Positions 44,615 to 52,402 of a DNA stretch of 64,000 nt are shown here, piece by piece. Source of the DNA: Thiotrichaceae bacterium (lineage in GTDB: Bacteria > Pseudomonadota > Gammaproteobacteria > Beggiatoales > Beggiatoaceae); the NCBI GenBank assembly GCA_011391085.1, contig JAABRD010000022.1:1-64000 (forward strand). The letters are read 5' to 3'. The notes under the pieces were generated by a model. That model did no database searches. It had not been told where the DNA came from and saw only the letters and a list, made by a program, of their open reading frames with translations. Made by a program: the position numbers and the translations under genes. The number at the start of each line of letters is the position of its first letter. Within the stretch, counting starts at the first letter, position 1.

Positions 44615-45622
44615 ATGAATTTGAACAGCGTCGGAATAATTTTATTAAATTGGCAAAATTGGCCAGACACCGTGGCTTGTTTAGAGTCATTACGGTCACT
44701 GGTTTATCCAGGTCCAATTGGTTTAATCGTTTGCGATAATGCTTCCCAAGATGACTCGGAAGCGCAAATTTTACAATGGGCCCGACAGCATTATACCTCC
44801 TCTGAAATTGGACTGTTTGAAGTCAAACCAGGTTTACCCTTTCCAGAAGTCCAAAGCGCAGCTTTGTCGCCTCCTTTCGTATTCATTCAAACTGGTGCCA
44901 ATTTAGGCTTTGCCGGCGGTAACAACGTCGGCATTCGTTATGCCCTAGCCTGTCAACAATTTGACTACCTATGGCTATTGAACAATGATACCATAACAGA
45001 TCCTTGCGCACTACTCAATTTATGCAATTGTGCGGCCCAGTTTCCCGATATGGCTTTATTCGGAAGCACGTTAATTGAATATTATCAAAGAGATACTGTG
45101 CAATGCGCCGGCGGGTGTCGATATTTCCCCAAGTTGACAATTTTTCGTCAAGTCTATCAAGGCTTGACCGTGGCGGAAGTGATGCAACAAAATGAGAAGG
45201 ACATCACTTTGGACTATGTGTCAGGTGCCGCCATGTTTTTGCGAACCGTTGCGGTACAGAAGGTCGGTTTGTTGAATGAAGAATATTTTTTGTTTTATGA
45301 GGAATTAGATTATACGCAACGCTTAAAGCGACATGGTTATCAAATTGGCTGGTGCAAGGATAGTTTAGTTTATCATAAAGGCAGTGCCACCGTGGGAAGT
45401 AAAAGGGAAGGGAATCGCGACAAATTGACACGGGCAAATTATTATGAGAACTTGAGTACGTTGAAATACACAGCCAATTTTTACCCTGGATTATTGCCCT
45501 GGGTGATGGTGATACGATTTGTATTAAAAGCATTAGCGGTGATGAGTCGTGGGGAGTTTTATTTGGTGAGGCCGTTGGTGAGGGCATATCGAGATTTTAT
45601 CAGAACCAGGAAAAATGAGTAG
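44615..45622 (+). CDS. GT2 glycosyltransferase (rhamnosyltransferase-like)
   Basis: A 335-residue GT-A enzyme. NSVGIILLNWQNWPDTVACL opens the nucleotide-binding fold. LIVCDNASQDDSE and NLGFAGGNNVGIRYAL are typical of the rhamnosyltransferase-like GT2 group. WLLNNDT holds the metal-binding acidic residues and DYVSGAAMFLRTVAV, then NEEYFLFYEELDYTQR the acceptor side. A C-terminal hydrophobic helix is present. The last codons (AAT GAG TAG) run into a family-1 MITE whose terminal AGTAG supplies the stop, so the original C-terminus may have been a little different. Confidence 0.88.
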   Translation: MNLNSVGIILLNWQNWPDTVACLESLRSLVYPGPIGLIVCDNASQDDSEAQILQWARQHYTSSEIGLFEVKPGLPFPEVQSAALSPPFVFIQTGANLGFAGGNNVGIRYALACQQFDYLWLLNNDTITDPCALLNLCNCAAQFPDMALFGSTLIEYYQRDTVQCAGGCRYFPKLTIFRQVYQGLTVAEVMQQNEKDITLDYVSGAAMFLRTVAVQKVGLLNEEYFLFYEELDYTQRLKRHGYQIGWCKDSLVYHKGSATVGSKREGNRDKLTRANYYENLSTLKYTANFYPGLLPWVMVIRFVLKALAVMSRGEFYLVRPLVRAYRDFIRTRKNE

Positions 45623-45783
45623 TGAGGCAATGTGGGTTCACTGTCTGAACTTTGATTAGAATGATTTTCAGATGGACTATGATTAGTCATAGCCTCCTTT
45701 CAGAGTCCTCATTTAATCATCTTAATCAAAGTTCCAGACCGACAAGAAACTGCGCGATATTTCACCCAGATGGCATCACTACT
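45618..45783. mobile_element. MITE family 1, copy G (8-bp target duplication)
   Basis: The ends AGTAGTGAGGCAATGTGGGTT and CCAGATGGCATCACTACT share matching changes at the outermost base. Perfect 8-bp direct repeats GAAAAATG lie at 45610-45617 and 45784-45791. The interior matches copies A and F. It overlaps the stop codon of the upstream glycosyltransferase gene. Confidence 0.85.
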
Positions 45784-45839
45784 GAAAAATGAACAACAAA
45801 CACCGGACTAGAGGCTTTAGCCGGTAAAGGAGATTATTA

Positions 45840-46070
45840 ATGAATACATGTACTGCGGAACTCTTTCTGAGAGGCAGTCAACAAGCTGTCATTTTACCCA
45901 ACGAATTTCGTTTTGACAGTGATAGAGTCTATATTCGCAGAGAAGGAAGGGAGGTAGTTTTATCCCTTACTTCTACATGGGATGATTTTTTCAATGCGAA
46001 AAGCGCGTTTGGTGACGATTTTTTAGGTCATCGTGAGGATGGGCCAGCACAAGAACGGGAGTTAATTTGA
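45840..46070 (+). CDS. vapB: VapB-family antitoxin
   Basis: A 76-residue protein with the SpoVT/AbrB-like DNA-binding start of VapB: TAELFLRGSQQAVILPNEFR then DRVYIRREGREVVLSL. The C-terminal SFGDDF-like segment (KSAFGDDFLGHREDG) binds the toxin. A half REP unit (GGACTAGAGGCTTTAGCCGG) and an AAAGGAG site precede it. Its TGA overlaps the vapC ATG. Confidence 0.9.
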   Translation: MNTCTAELFLRGSQQAVILPNEFRFDSDRVYIRREGREVVLSLTSTWDDFFNAKSAFGDDFLGHREDGPAQERELI

Positions 46071-46465
46071 TGTACATGCTTGATACCAATATGTGTATTT
46101 ACATCTTAAAAGTTCGACCTCTATCGCTTAAAAAGAAATTTGAAAGTGTTAGCGAAATCAGTATATCGTCAGTGGTTTATGCTGAATTGTGTTTCGGGGT
46201 GGAAGCCAGCCCTGTTCACTTACAAGAACCACGTTGGCAACAACTTCAGCAGTTTTTAGCCAATCTTCGAGTTGAACCTTGGGACAAAAAGGCTGCTAAA
46301 CACTATGGAAACATTCGTGCCTATCTTAAACAAGCGGGCACTCCCATTGGTAATATGGATATGCTGATTGCAGCCCATGCGCGTGGCCTTGAGGCTATCT
46401 TGGTGACCAATAATGTTAGGGAATTTCAACGAGTACCCGACTTGAGAATAGAAAACTGGTTGTGA
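46070..46465 (+). CDS. vapC: VapC-family PIN toxin (intact)
   Basis: 131 residues from the ATG at 46070, which overlaps the antitoxin stop as TGATG; an in-frame TTG three bases upstream is less likely. All PIN acidic positions are present: MLDTNMCIYILK, SSVVYAELCFGVE, GNMDMLIAAHARGLEAILVT and the NNVREF end. It is expected to be a site-specific RNase held by VapB. A hairpin repeat follows the stop. Confidence 0.9.
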   Translation: MYMLDTNMCIYILKVRPLSLKKKFESVSEISISSVVYAELCFGVEASPVHLQEPRWQQLQQFLANLRVEPWDKKAAKHYGNIRAYLKQAGTPIGNMDMLIAAHARGLEAILVTNNVREFQRVPDLRIENWL

Positions 46466-46477
46466 ATTTGGCTACGC

Positions 46478-46511
46478 AAGAAACTAAGTTTCTTAAAGAA
46501 ACTTAGTTTCT
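46478..46511. repeat. AGAAACTAAGTTTCT hairpin repeat
   Basis: Arms AGAAACTAAGTTTCTT and AGAAACTTAGTTTCT pair after vapC; it is followed at 46525-46571 by a CCAAAGCGTAGC hairpin. Same family as 18098 and 51591. Confidence 0.65.
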
Positions 46512-46607
46512 CTCACCAAACCAACAGTCCAAAGCGTAGCTTCGTCTATTTCAAAGCTACGCTTTGGACTCCTACTTTTATTATGGACCGCTGATATTTA
46601 TATTTCC

Positions 46608-47684
46608 ATGAACACCATCATTTTACACGACTACTTTGAATCCCTAGAAGGAGGAGGTCGCCTCTGTAGCGAATTAGCCAAGGGATTACCAGCGGATATA
46701 GGTTACGGTTTTGCAAAAAAAGCCACTCATCCCTTTTTAACTTCGCTTCCACCCTCTTCTTGTACACGAGATTTACAAGCATTCAGTCGTTTGCCACTGT
46801 GGCGACAATTCAAATTGTCACGGGCTTTTACGCATCGTACCACCTTTTTGAAAAATTATGCAACGGTCATTTACAGTGGTTTCTACACTCCTCTGGCCGT
46901 GCGTCATCATCGGCACGGACGTAATATTTTATACTGTCACACTCCTCCCCGATTTATTTATGATCAACGTGTTTTTTATTTGAATCAATTACCCATTGGC
47001 TTACGTCCTGCCTTACAAGCCTTTATTCATTACTTGCAACCGCGTTATGAACAGGCGGTGGCCCAAATGGATGTGATTATCGCCAATTCCGAAAATGTCC
47101 GCCACCGTATTCGTCATTATTTGAATCAAGAGGCCACGGTTATTCATCCACCTTGTGATACCTCTCGTTTTATTTGGCAAGGACTGGGCGATTATTATCT
47201 CTCCGCCGCCCGCTTAGATCCGCTGAAACAGGTTAATCTCATTGTGCAAGCCTTCTTAAAGATGCCCAAGAAACGTTTGATAGTGACCTCTGGAGGACCT
47301 GAATTGCCCAAATTACAAAAATTGGCGAATCATGCCCCCAATATTCATTTTACCGGCTGGGTCGGGGAAACTCAACTCACGGAACTGATTGGCAATGCCA
47401 TTGCGACTCTCTATTTACCGATAGAAGAAGACTTTGGCATGTCTCCAGTGGAATCGATGGCGGCTGGAAAACCGGTCATTGGTATTGCCCAAGGTGGCAT
47501 TTTAGAAACAGTGATTCAAAATGAAACAGGAATCTTGATCGAACCACCGTTGGATGTGGAAGCCATTTGTCACGCGGTAGAAATATTGACCCCTCAACAG
47601 GTCATAAAGATGCGCGAGGCTTGTGAAAAACGGGCGGAACAATTTCGGACGGAAGTGTTTTTGGAGAAGATGCGAAATGTGTAG
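46608..47684 (+). CDS. GT4 glycosyltransferase
   Basis: A 358-residue GT-B enzyme. The N-terminal part holds YCHTPPRFIYDQRVFYL, typical of WbaZ-like mannosyltransferase relatives. The C-terminal domain has GDYYLSAARLDPLKQVNLIV and EEDFGMSPVESMAAGKPVIG, the E-x7-E nucleotide-sugar site. It probably acts in O-antigen or exopolysaccharide assembly together with the GT2 enzyme 1 kb upstream, from which it is separated by the VapBC pair. No Shine-Dalgarno sequence is seen. Confidence 0.88.
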   Translation: MNTIILHDYFESLEGGGRLCSELAKGLPADIGYGFAKKATHPFLTSLPPSSCTRDLQAFSRLPLWRQFKLSRAFTHRTTFLKNYATVIYSGFYTPLAVRHHRHGRNILYCHTPPRFIYDQRVFYLNQLPIGLRPALQAFIHYLQPRYEQAVAQMDVIIANSENVRHRIRHYLNQEATVIHPPCDTSRFIWQGLGDYYLSAARLDPLKQVNLIVQAFLKMPKKRLIVTSGGPELPKLQKLANHAPNIHFTGWVGETQLTELIGNAIATLYLPIEEDFGMSPVESMAAGKPVIGIAQGGILETVIQNETGILIEPPLDVEAICHAVEILTPQQVIKMREACEKRAEQFRTEVFLEKMRNV

Positions 47685-47732
47685 GACTTACGTACTCACC
47701 CCACCCCAGCACACGGGAGGGAGTTTGTAGTT

Positions 47733-47815
47733 TGTAGGGTGGATTAAGCGAAGCGTATCCACCAGAAGGCCCCTCTACATTTCTGGTGGATACGCTTCGC
47801 TTAATCCACCCTACA
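47733..47815. repeat. GTAGGGTGGATTAAGC palindrome
   Basis: Arms TGTAGGGTGGATTAAGCGAA and TTCGCTTAATCCACCCTACA extend to CGTATCCACCAGAA and its complement, a stem of over 30 bp around a short C-rich loop. A homologous unit is nested in the palindrome at 43651. Its place after the GT4 gene could make it a transcript end. Confidence 0.75.
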
Positions 47816-47880
47816 TGCGCAAAATAGGAAAACTTGCAATGCGAATTAATTTATTATATAAAATAAAAAGTTACACGATA

Positions 47881-47896
47881 TGGTACATATATTGCC
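47881..47896 (+). promoter_or_regulatory. Predicted sigma-54 promoter
   Basis: TGGTACATATATTGCC fits the -24/-12 consensus TGGCACG-N4-TTGCW, with the GG and GC dinucleotides at the required 12-bp distance. Transcription would start near 47907, 24 bases before the activator gene. The activator it serves is itself sigma-54 dependent in type, suggesting autoregulation. Only one base of the -24 element and one of the -12 element differ from the common form. Confidence 0.55.
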
Positions 47897-47930
47897 ACGT
47901 TAATGGACAAATAACGATAACTTAATTTAC

Positions 47931-49391
47931 ATGGATTTATCCAAGGATTCTGGTATGTCTAAGAAAGCCACTCAAAAACCGAAGCAACCTCAAGCAGAAA
48001 CACGTCATACACCTTTGCGCGTACTCTTAGTAGATGATGATCCCACCATTTTAACCATGCTATCCGCCTGGCTGGAAGAAATTGGTTACGAAGTCAAAAC
48101 AGCGGAAAATGGTCCCCAAGCGATGACCGAAATGACCGAATTTAGACCTCATTTGGTTATCACAGATTTACGCATGGATGGCATGGATGGTATCGCTTTA
48201 CTCAAAGAAATTCAACAACATAACTCGGTGTTGCCCGTCATCATGCTAAGTGGCAACGCCCAAATTTCTGACGCCGTGCGGGCCACCCATCAAGGCGTTT
48301 TTGAATTTCTGACCAAACCTGTGGACCCCGATAACCTCTTTCGGTGCGTTCAATCGGCCCTCAATCATGTAGGCGCCGATCAGAACAACAATGAATTTGC
48401 GCCAGAAATCATTCATCGTAGTGCTATCATGGCTAACCTCCTCAAACAAGCGCAACGGGTGGCCAAGACTCGTAGTAGTGTCTGCATCAGAGGGGCAACT
48501 GGTACAGGTAAAGAATTACTCGCCCGTGCGATACACCGCGCCAGTCCACGTTGCGAAGAAGTTTTTTTGGCGATTAACTGTGGCGCCTTGTCAGAACAAT
48601 TATTAGAATCTGAATTATTTGGCCACGAAAAAGGCGCGTTCACTGGGGCTGTTAGAAAAAACATAGGCTTGTTTCAAGCTGCCAGTGGAGGCACCTTATT
48701 TTTAGACGAAGTGGGCGACATGCCTGCCTCTTTACAAGTCAAGTTGTTACGAGTATTACAAGAAGGCACCGTCAGACCTGTGGGTGCAGTCGACAGCATC
48801 ACAGTGGACGTCAGAGTGATTTCGGCCACTCATCAAAACTTAGAATTGGCCGTCAAACGCGGTGAATTTCGTGAAGATTTATACTATCGTCTAAACGTCA
48901 TCCCACTCTATATGCCCTCCCTGGCAGAACGACGTGAAGACATTCCCCTGTTGATAAACTACTTCTTAACCACGCTGGCCGTCAAAGAGTCTGCCGCCGA
49001 ACCCGCACGTTTTTCACCTGACGCATTAGAATACATCGTCACGATGCCTTGGCCAGGTAACGTTCGACAGCTACAAAATGTGATAGAACAATGCGTGGTC
49101 TTATCTGCGTCACCCTTGATACCTTTATCATTGGTCAAACAAGCCTTATGCGACACCAATAATCAGTTTCAAACGCTTGAAGAAGCCAGACAAGAATTTG
49201 ACTACCACTATTTAAATCGCGTGTTGCGAATGGTCGAGGGAGAGGTTACAGAAGCAGCCCAGATGGCGGGCTGTTGTGAAGCAGAATTAAGACAATTATT
49301 GGCCATTCATGCCATTAACCCGATGAGTTTTCGTAAGTCATCCATAGAAGGAAACACCGCCTTTGAAAACGACGGTGTCTTTCTACATTAA
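47931..49391 (+). CDS. NtrC-family sigma-54-dependent response regulator
   Basis: A 486-residue activator. Residues about 30-145 are a receiver domain with acidic pocket VDDDP, phospho-Asp in VITDLRMDG and the Lys in FLTKPVDPD. Residues about 160-395 are the AAA+ domain: Walker A GATGTGKELLAR, the sigma-54-contacting GAFTGA loop in HEKGAFTGAVRKN, Walker B GGTLFLDEVGD, and the arginine-finger region REDLYYRLNVIP. A Fis-like helix-turn-helix follows (GEVTEAAQMAGCCEAELRQL). The kinase partner is not present. PilR-type control of pili or control of the adjacent GTPase module is possible but unproven. A second possible start is ATG at 47955. Confidence 0.93.
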   Translation: MDLSKDSGMSKKATQKPKQPQAETRHTPLRVLLVDDDPTILTMLSAWLEEIGYEVKTAENGPQAMTEMTEFRPHLVITDLRMDGMDGIALLKEIQQHNSVLPVIMLSGNAQISDAVRATHQGVFEFLTKPVDPDNLFRCVQSALNHVGADQNNNEFAPEIIHRSAIMANLLKQAQRVAKTRSSVCIRGATGTGKELLARAIHRASPRCEEVFLAINCGALSEQLLESELFGHEKGAFTGAVRKNIGLFQAASGGTLFLDEVGDMPASLQVKLLRVLQEGTVRPVGAVDSITVDVRVISATHQNLELAVKRGEFREDLYYRLNVIPLYMPSLAERREDIPLLINYFLTTLAVKESAAEPARFSPDALEYIVTMPWPGNVRQLQNVIEQCVVLSASPLIPLSLVKQALCDTNNQFQTLEEARQEFDYHYLNRVLRMVEGEVTEAAQMAGCCEAELRQLLAIHAINPMSFRKSSIEGNTAFENDGVFLH

Positions 49392-49476
49392 TTCACCTCA
49401 CGTAAGGGGTGGCAATAAATGCAGTTTCTTAAAGAAACTGAGTTTCTATGGAGTGCCATTGCGCAAGGTGAATTCA

Positions 49477-49743
49477 TTAAGACTGCATGGCATGAATATG
49501 GGCGTTCAGGCGGCTTTTATGACGGGCCGCCTTATTTTTATGAATCAACCCCTTATTTGCCATCTGGTCAATCACCGGAACCGATGCCTTATAAGCGGCT
49601 TGTGCCTGCCCCTTATCTCCAGAAAGAACGGCCTTGATGATTTTTTTGACTGCGGTGCGCACTTCGGAACGGTCACCCATGTTACGTTGCCGATGTTTTT
49701 CAGACTGCCGTGCGCGTTTTTTTGCAGAAACAGTATTTGCCAA
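49477..49743 (-). CDS. rpsT: 30S ribosomal protein S20
   Basis: An 88-residue, Lys/Arg/Ala-rich helical protein that binds 16S rRNA. It begins [20 protein letters not shown] and has the conserved [13 protein letters not shown] and [19 protein letters not shown] regions. Length is typical for proteobacterial S20. It lies on the opposite strand between the activator and GTPase genes. A CAGTTTCTTAAAGAAACTG palindrome (about 49422-49440) lies downstream in the convergent gap and may end both transcripts. Confidence 0.96.
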   Translation of the reverse strand: MANTVSAKKRARQSEKHRQRNMGDRSEVRTAVKKIIKAVLSGDKGQAQAAYKASVPVIDQMANKGLIHKNKAARHKSRLNAHIHAMQS

Positions 49744-49946
49744 AATATTATTCCTCTGATTAATAGTTAAAAATTAAGGTTAAGTTATCAAGTCCACCTT
49801 TTTACCATAAATGGTAATCGGGAGTCAAGAACAATTTTCACAAATTAAATGGTGTTGCATATCAAATCATTCACAACATTTTTGATTTTATGTTATATTT
49901 AAGGGCCCATCATTATTCATTATTCATTATTCATTGTGTTAAGATC

Positions 49947-50474
49947 ATGGACAAAATTATTTTTACAGGCCCCATGGGCGCGGGTAAAACGACGGCAATC
50001 GGCGCAATCAGCGAAATACCACCCATTTCCACAGATGTACATTGCAGTGATGAAACCAAATTGCGCAAAGAAACAACCACTGTTGCTATGGATTATGGCT
50101 ATATCACCTTGGAAGATGGTACACGTATCCACCTCTATGGTACCCCAGGTCAACAACGTTTTGACTATATGTGGACAATTTTGACAAAGGGCGGAATAGG
50201 ATTAATTTTATTGATCGACAATACTTCATCTAATCCATTGGCGGATTTAGAATTTTATTTGGAGGCGTTCAAAGAATTTATTGAACAAACCGCGGCCGTG
50301 ATTGGTATTACCCGCATGGATATGTCAAGTCGTGTCACTCTTGACGACTATGCAAACAAACTATTAGAACGAGGTCAAATTTTCCCGGTGTTTGAAGTGG
50401 ATGTGCGCCATACCAATGACGTACACATCCTTATTCACGCCTTATTGGCAATTTTGCAAGATAATGAAGAATAG
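49947..50474 (+). CDS. Small Ras-like (MglA/COG2229-type) GTPase, paralog 1
   Basis: 175 residues from the ATG at 49947; the longer frame begins in repeat DNA. P-loop FTGPMGAGKTTAI is canonical (GxxxxGKT). TTTVAMDYGYITLEDG is the switch I region, with the family's VAMDYG. The G3 motif is YGTPGQQRFDYMW, in which the usual Asp of DxxG is replaced, as in MglA-like GTPases. G4 is GITRMDM in place of NKxD. It starts a module with a pseudo-receiver-like protein, a second GTPase and a roadblock protein. It resembles polarity GTPases and the GTPase of Streptomyces conservons. No Shine-Dalgarno sequence is seen. Confidence 0.87.
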   Translation: MDKIIFTGPMGAGKTTAIGAISEIPPISTDVHCSDETKLRKETTTVAMDYGYITLEDGTRIHLYGTPGQQRFDYMWTILTKGGIGLILLIDNTSSNPLADLEFYLEAFKEFIEQTAAVIGITRMDMSSRVTLDDYANKLLERGQIFPVFEVDVRHTNDVHILIHALLAILQDNEE

Positions 50475-50526
50475 AAAATAGAAACCTCATTATTCATTAT
50501 CCATGATCCCAAACTCCTAAAATGAA

Positions 50527-51576
50527 ATGAATGTCTATAAACTAACCACGAAAGCGTTTGAAAAAATGGATGTGTTGTTACTCCAGTCGATAGTGCAACT
50601 GGTGCAAAGACAACTCAAGTCGACCTGGACAATTGACGAGTCGGCAGACATACTTCTAGTGGATGTGGAACACCCAGAAGGTAGGACATTTTGGGAGACC
50701 GCCCCATCAGATAAATTAATCGTCGCGTATGCCAAGCAAAATGTATATGAAGCGAAGTGGTATCTGCAAAAACCGATTCGAGTGCAACCTTTGGTGCAAT
50801 TACTCAATGACCTAGCTGGTTTTCGCGAAACATATCCAGTGGTGGCAAGTCAGCCAATTCAAGCCGTACTGCGTACCAAGGAAACAGGTCAAACGTCGCG
50901 GGCCGTTCCGAAAACGCCCGTGGCCCCGGCGCCCCCTGAAAAAACGTCCACTACGATATACTTTCAACCCACTCAGTATTTAATTGGATTGATACACACC
51001 GCCGTCTCAACAGGTCAAGTCATTCGGTTCAGTTATGCAGAAACACCTGCTATTTACCTGTTGCCACAAGAACAGCGTTGTTTTACGACCACGATACAAA
51101 TGACTCATTTGGAAATGTCGCAACAAACCCTATTCTCCGTTTCGGCAAACCAAATTAAACAGGAACGACTCACAACGACGGAATTATGTGACCAAATCGA
51201 AAAGTTAGCGTTGCGCAGTTATCCCGTAGAAACTATTCTCTGGAAAACGGCCCTGGTTGCATCCCAAGGACGGCTGATTTATAAACATACCAAAGAGACC
51301 ACCGTGAAGCTAAAACAGTGGCCCAACTTTGCCAGCCTTCCACACCTGCCTGCGCATATCAACTTAGCGGCCTTTATGCTAAAGAAGACGGCGGATTTGG
51401 CTACCATCGCGGTTAAGACCCAAACCCCCTTGCCAGTGGTCATTGATTTTTTTAATGCTTGCAAGGTAATTAACATAGTGACAGAAACCAGTGGCGGCGC
51501 GCCCCCCTTGGAAAAAGAAATAACCGAAACAAAACGAGATTTGTTTAGAAGCATTTTAAGGCGGTTGGGAAAATAG
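50527..51576 (+). CDS. Uncharacterised protein between two GTPases (pseudo-receiver-like start)
   Basis: A 349-residue soluble protein that I do not recognise as a named family. Residues about 35-100 resemble a degenerate receiver domain: ADILLVDVEHPEG at the place of the phospho-Asp strand and KWYLQKPIRVQPLVQLL at the place of the Lys-Pro strand. A Pro-rich linker (VPKTPVAPAPPEKT) follows. The C-terminal part has a segment like a small winged helix (AAFMLKKTADLATIAVKTQT then VVIDFFNACKVINIV). Its place, 52 bp after the first GTPase and 70 bp before the second, suggests an effector, GAP or adaptor for them. This is inference. Confidence 0.75.
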   Translation: MNVYKLTTKAFEKMDVLLLQSIVQLVQRQLKSTWTIDESADILLVDVEHPEGRTFWETAPSDKLIVAYAKQNVYEAKWYLQKPIRVQPLVQLLNDLAGFRETYPVVASQPIQAVLRTKETGQTSRAVPKTPVAPAPPEKTSTTIYFQPTQYLIGLIHTAVSTGQVIRFSYAETPAIYLLPQEQRCFTTTIQMTHLEMSQQTLFSVSANQIKQERLTTTELCDQIEKLALRSYPVETILWKTALVASQGRLIYKHTKETTVKLKQWPNFASLPHLPAHINLAAFMLKKTADLATIAVKTQTPLPVVIDFFNACKVINIVTETSGGAPPLEKEITETKRDLFRSILRRLGK

Positions 51577-51590
51577 AAACATCTTCGTCA

Positions 51591-51623
51591 AGAAACTAAG
51601 TTTCCCCCAAAAACTTAGTTTCT
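51591..51623. repeat. AGAAACTAAGTTT hairpin repeat
   Basis: AGAAACTAAGTTT and AAACTTAGTTTCT pair around a C-rich loop in the 70-bp gap between the pseudo-receiver-like gene and the second GTPase. It may attenuate transcription into the second GTPase. Confidence 0.6.
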
Positions 51624-51646
51624 CTGCTATAAATAAACAAAAAATT

Positions 51647-52177
51647 ATGAGTGAAATAAAATTAGTCTTTACTGGCAGTAGCGGCGCGGGCAAAACCACG
51701 GCTATTACTGCCATCAGTGAAATTCCTGTCATTAACACAGACGTGCGGGCGACGGACCTCACCACCACCCAACGAAAATCAAAAACCACGGTGGCTATGG
51801 ATTATGGCGAGTTGACACTAGAAGATGGACAAAAACTCAGATTGTATGGCACACCAGGTCAACAACGATTTGATTACATGTGGAAAATACTTATCAAAGG
51901 CGCCCTGGGGTTAATTATCCTAGTCGACAACTCAGGCCCCGATCCCATTGGCGACCTAGCCCGTTATATTGATAACTTCCGCGGATTTATTGCTGACACG
52001 GGGGCTGTGATTGGAATCAGCCGCATGGACATTTCACCTGAACCCGCTTTGCAACGTTACTATGACTACTTAAATGAACGCGGCATACAACTACCCATTT
52101 TCCCTGTTGATGCCAGGTCCCGCGACAACATTGTCATGCTAATACATGCCCTGGTTGCCATGCTAGAGTATGGCTAA
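51647..52177 (+). CDS. Small Ras-like (MglA/COG2229-type) GTPase, paralog 2
   Basis: A 176-residue paralog of the GTPase at 49947, sharing the identical G3 segment YGTPGQQRFDYMW and the P-loop FTGSSGAGKTTAI. Switch I is KTTVAMDYGELTLEDG. G4 is GISRMDI, again with Arg-Met replacing the NKxD form. Both paralogs share the ITRMD/ISRMD change, so it is a family feature and not a lesion. Two paralogs in one module suggest opposing or heterodimeric roles. The start lacks a Shine-Dalgarno sequence. Confidence 0.87.
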   Translation: MSEIKLVFTGSSGAGKTTAITAISEIPVINTDVRATDLTTTQRKSKTTVAMDYGELTLEDGQKLRLYGTPGQQRFDYMWKILIKGALGLIILVDNSGPDPIGDLARYIDNFRGFIADTGAVIGISRMDISPEPALQRYYDYLNERGIQLPIFPVDARSRDNIVMLIHALVAMLEYG

Positions 52178-52182
52178 ATAAT

Positions 52183-52397
52183 AGTGGAGAGTGGTTTGAG
52201 TGGAAAGTGGAGAGTGGATAGTGTTGCGGGACTAGAGGCTTCAGCCGGAGTTGAGGCACGTCACCGGCTAAAGCCTCTAGTCCACTCTTGATTTTTTCAC
52301 TATCCACTATCCACTATCCACTATCCACTAAAACCACTATCCACTAAAACCACTATCCACTAAAACCACTATCCACTAAAACCACTATCCACTATAA
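52183..52397. repeat. Heptamer / REP / heptamer composite hairpin
   Basis: GTGGAGA/GTGGATA units (52184-52222), a REP palindrome (GGACTAGAGGCTTCAGCCGG to CCGGCTAAAGCCTCTAGTCC, 52230-52282), then CACTATC heptamers and CACTAAAAC decamers (52298-52397). The left and right arrays are inverse complements, so the whole gap can fold on itself. It ends five bases before the roadblock gene ATG. Confidence 0.85.
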
Positions 52398-52402
52398 TTT
52401 TT

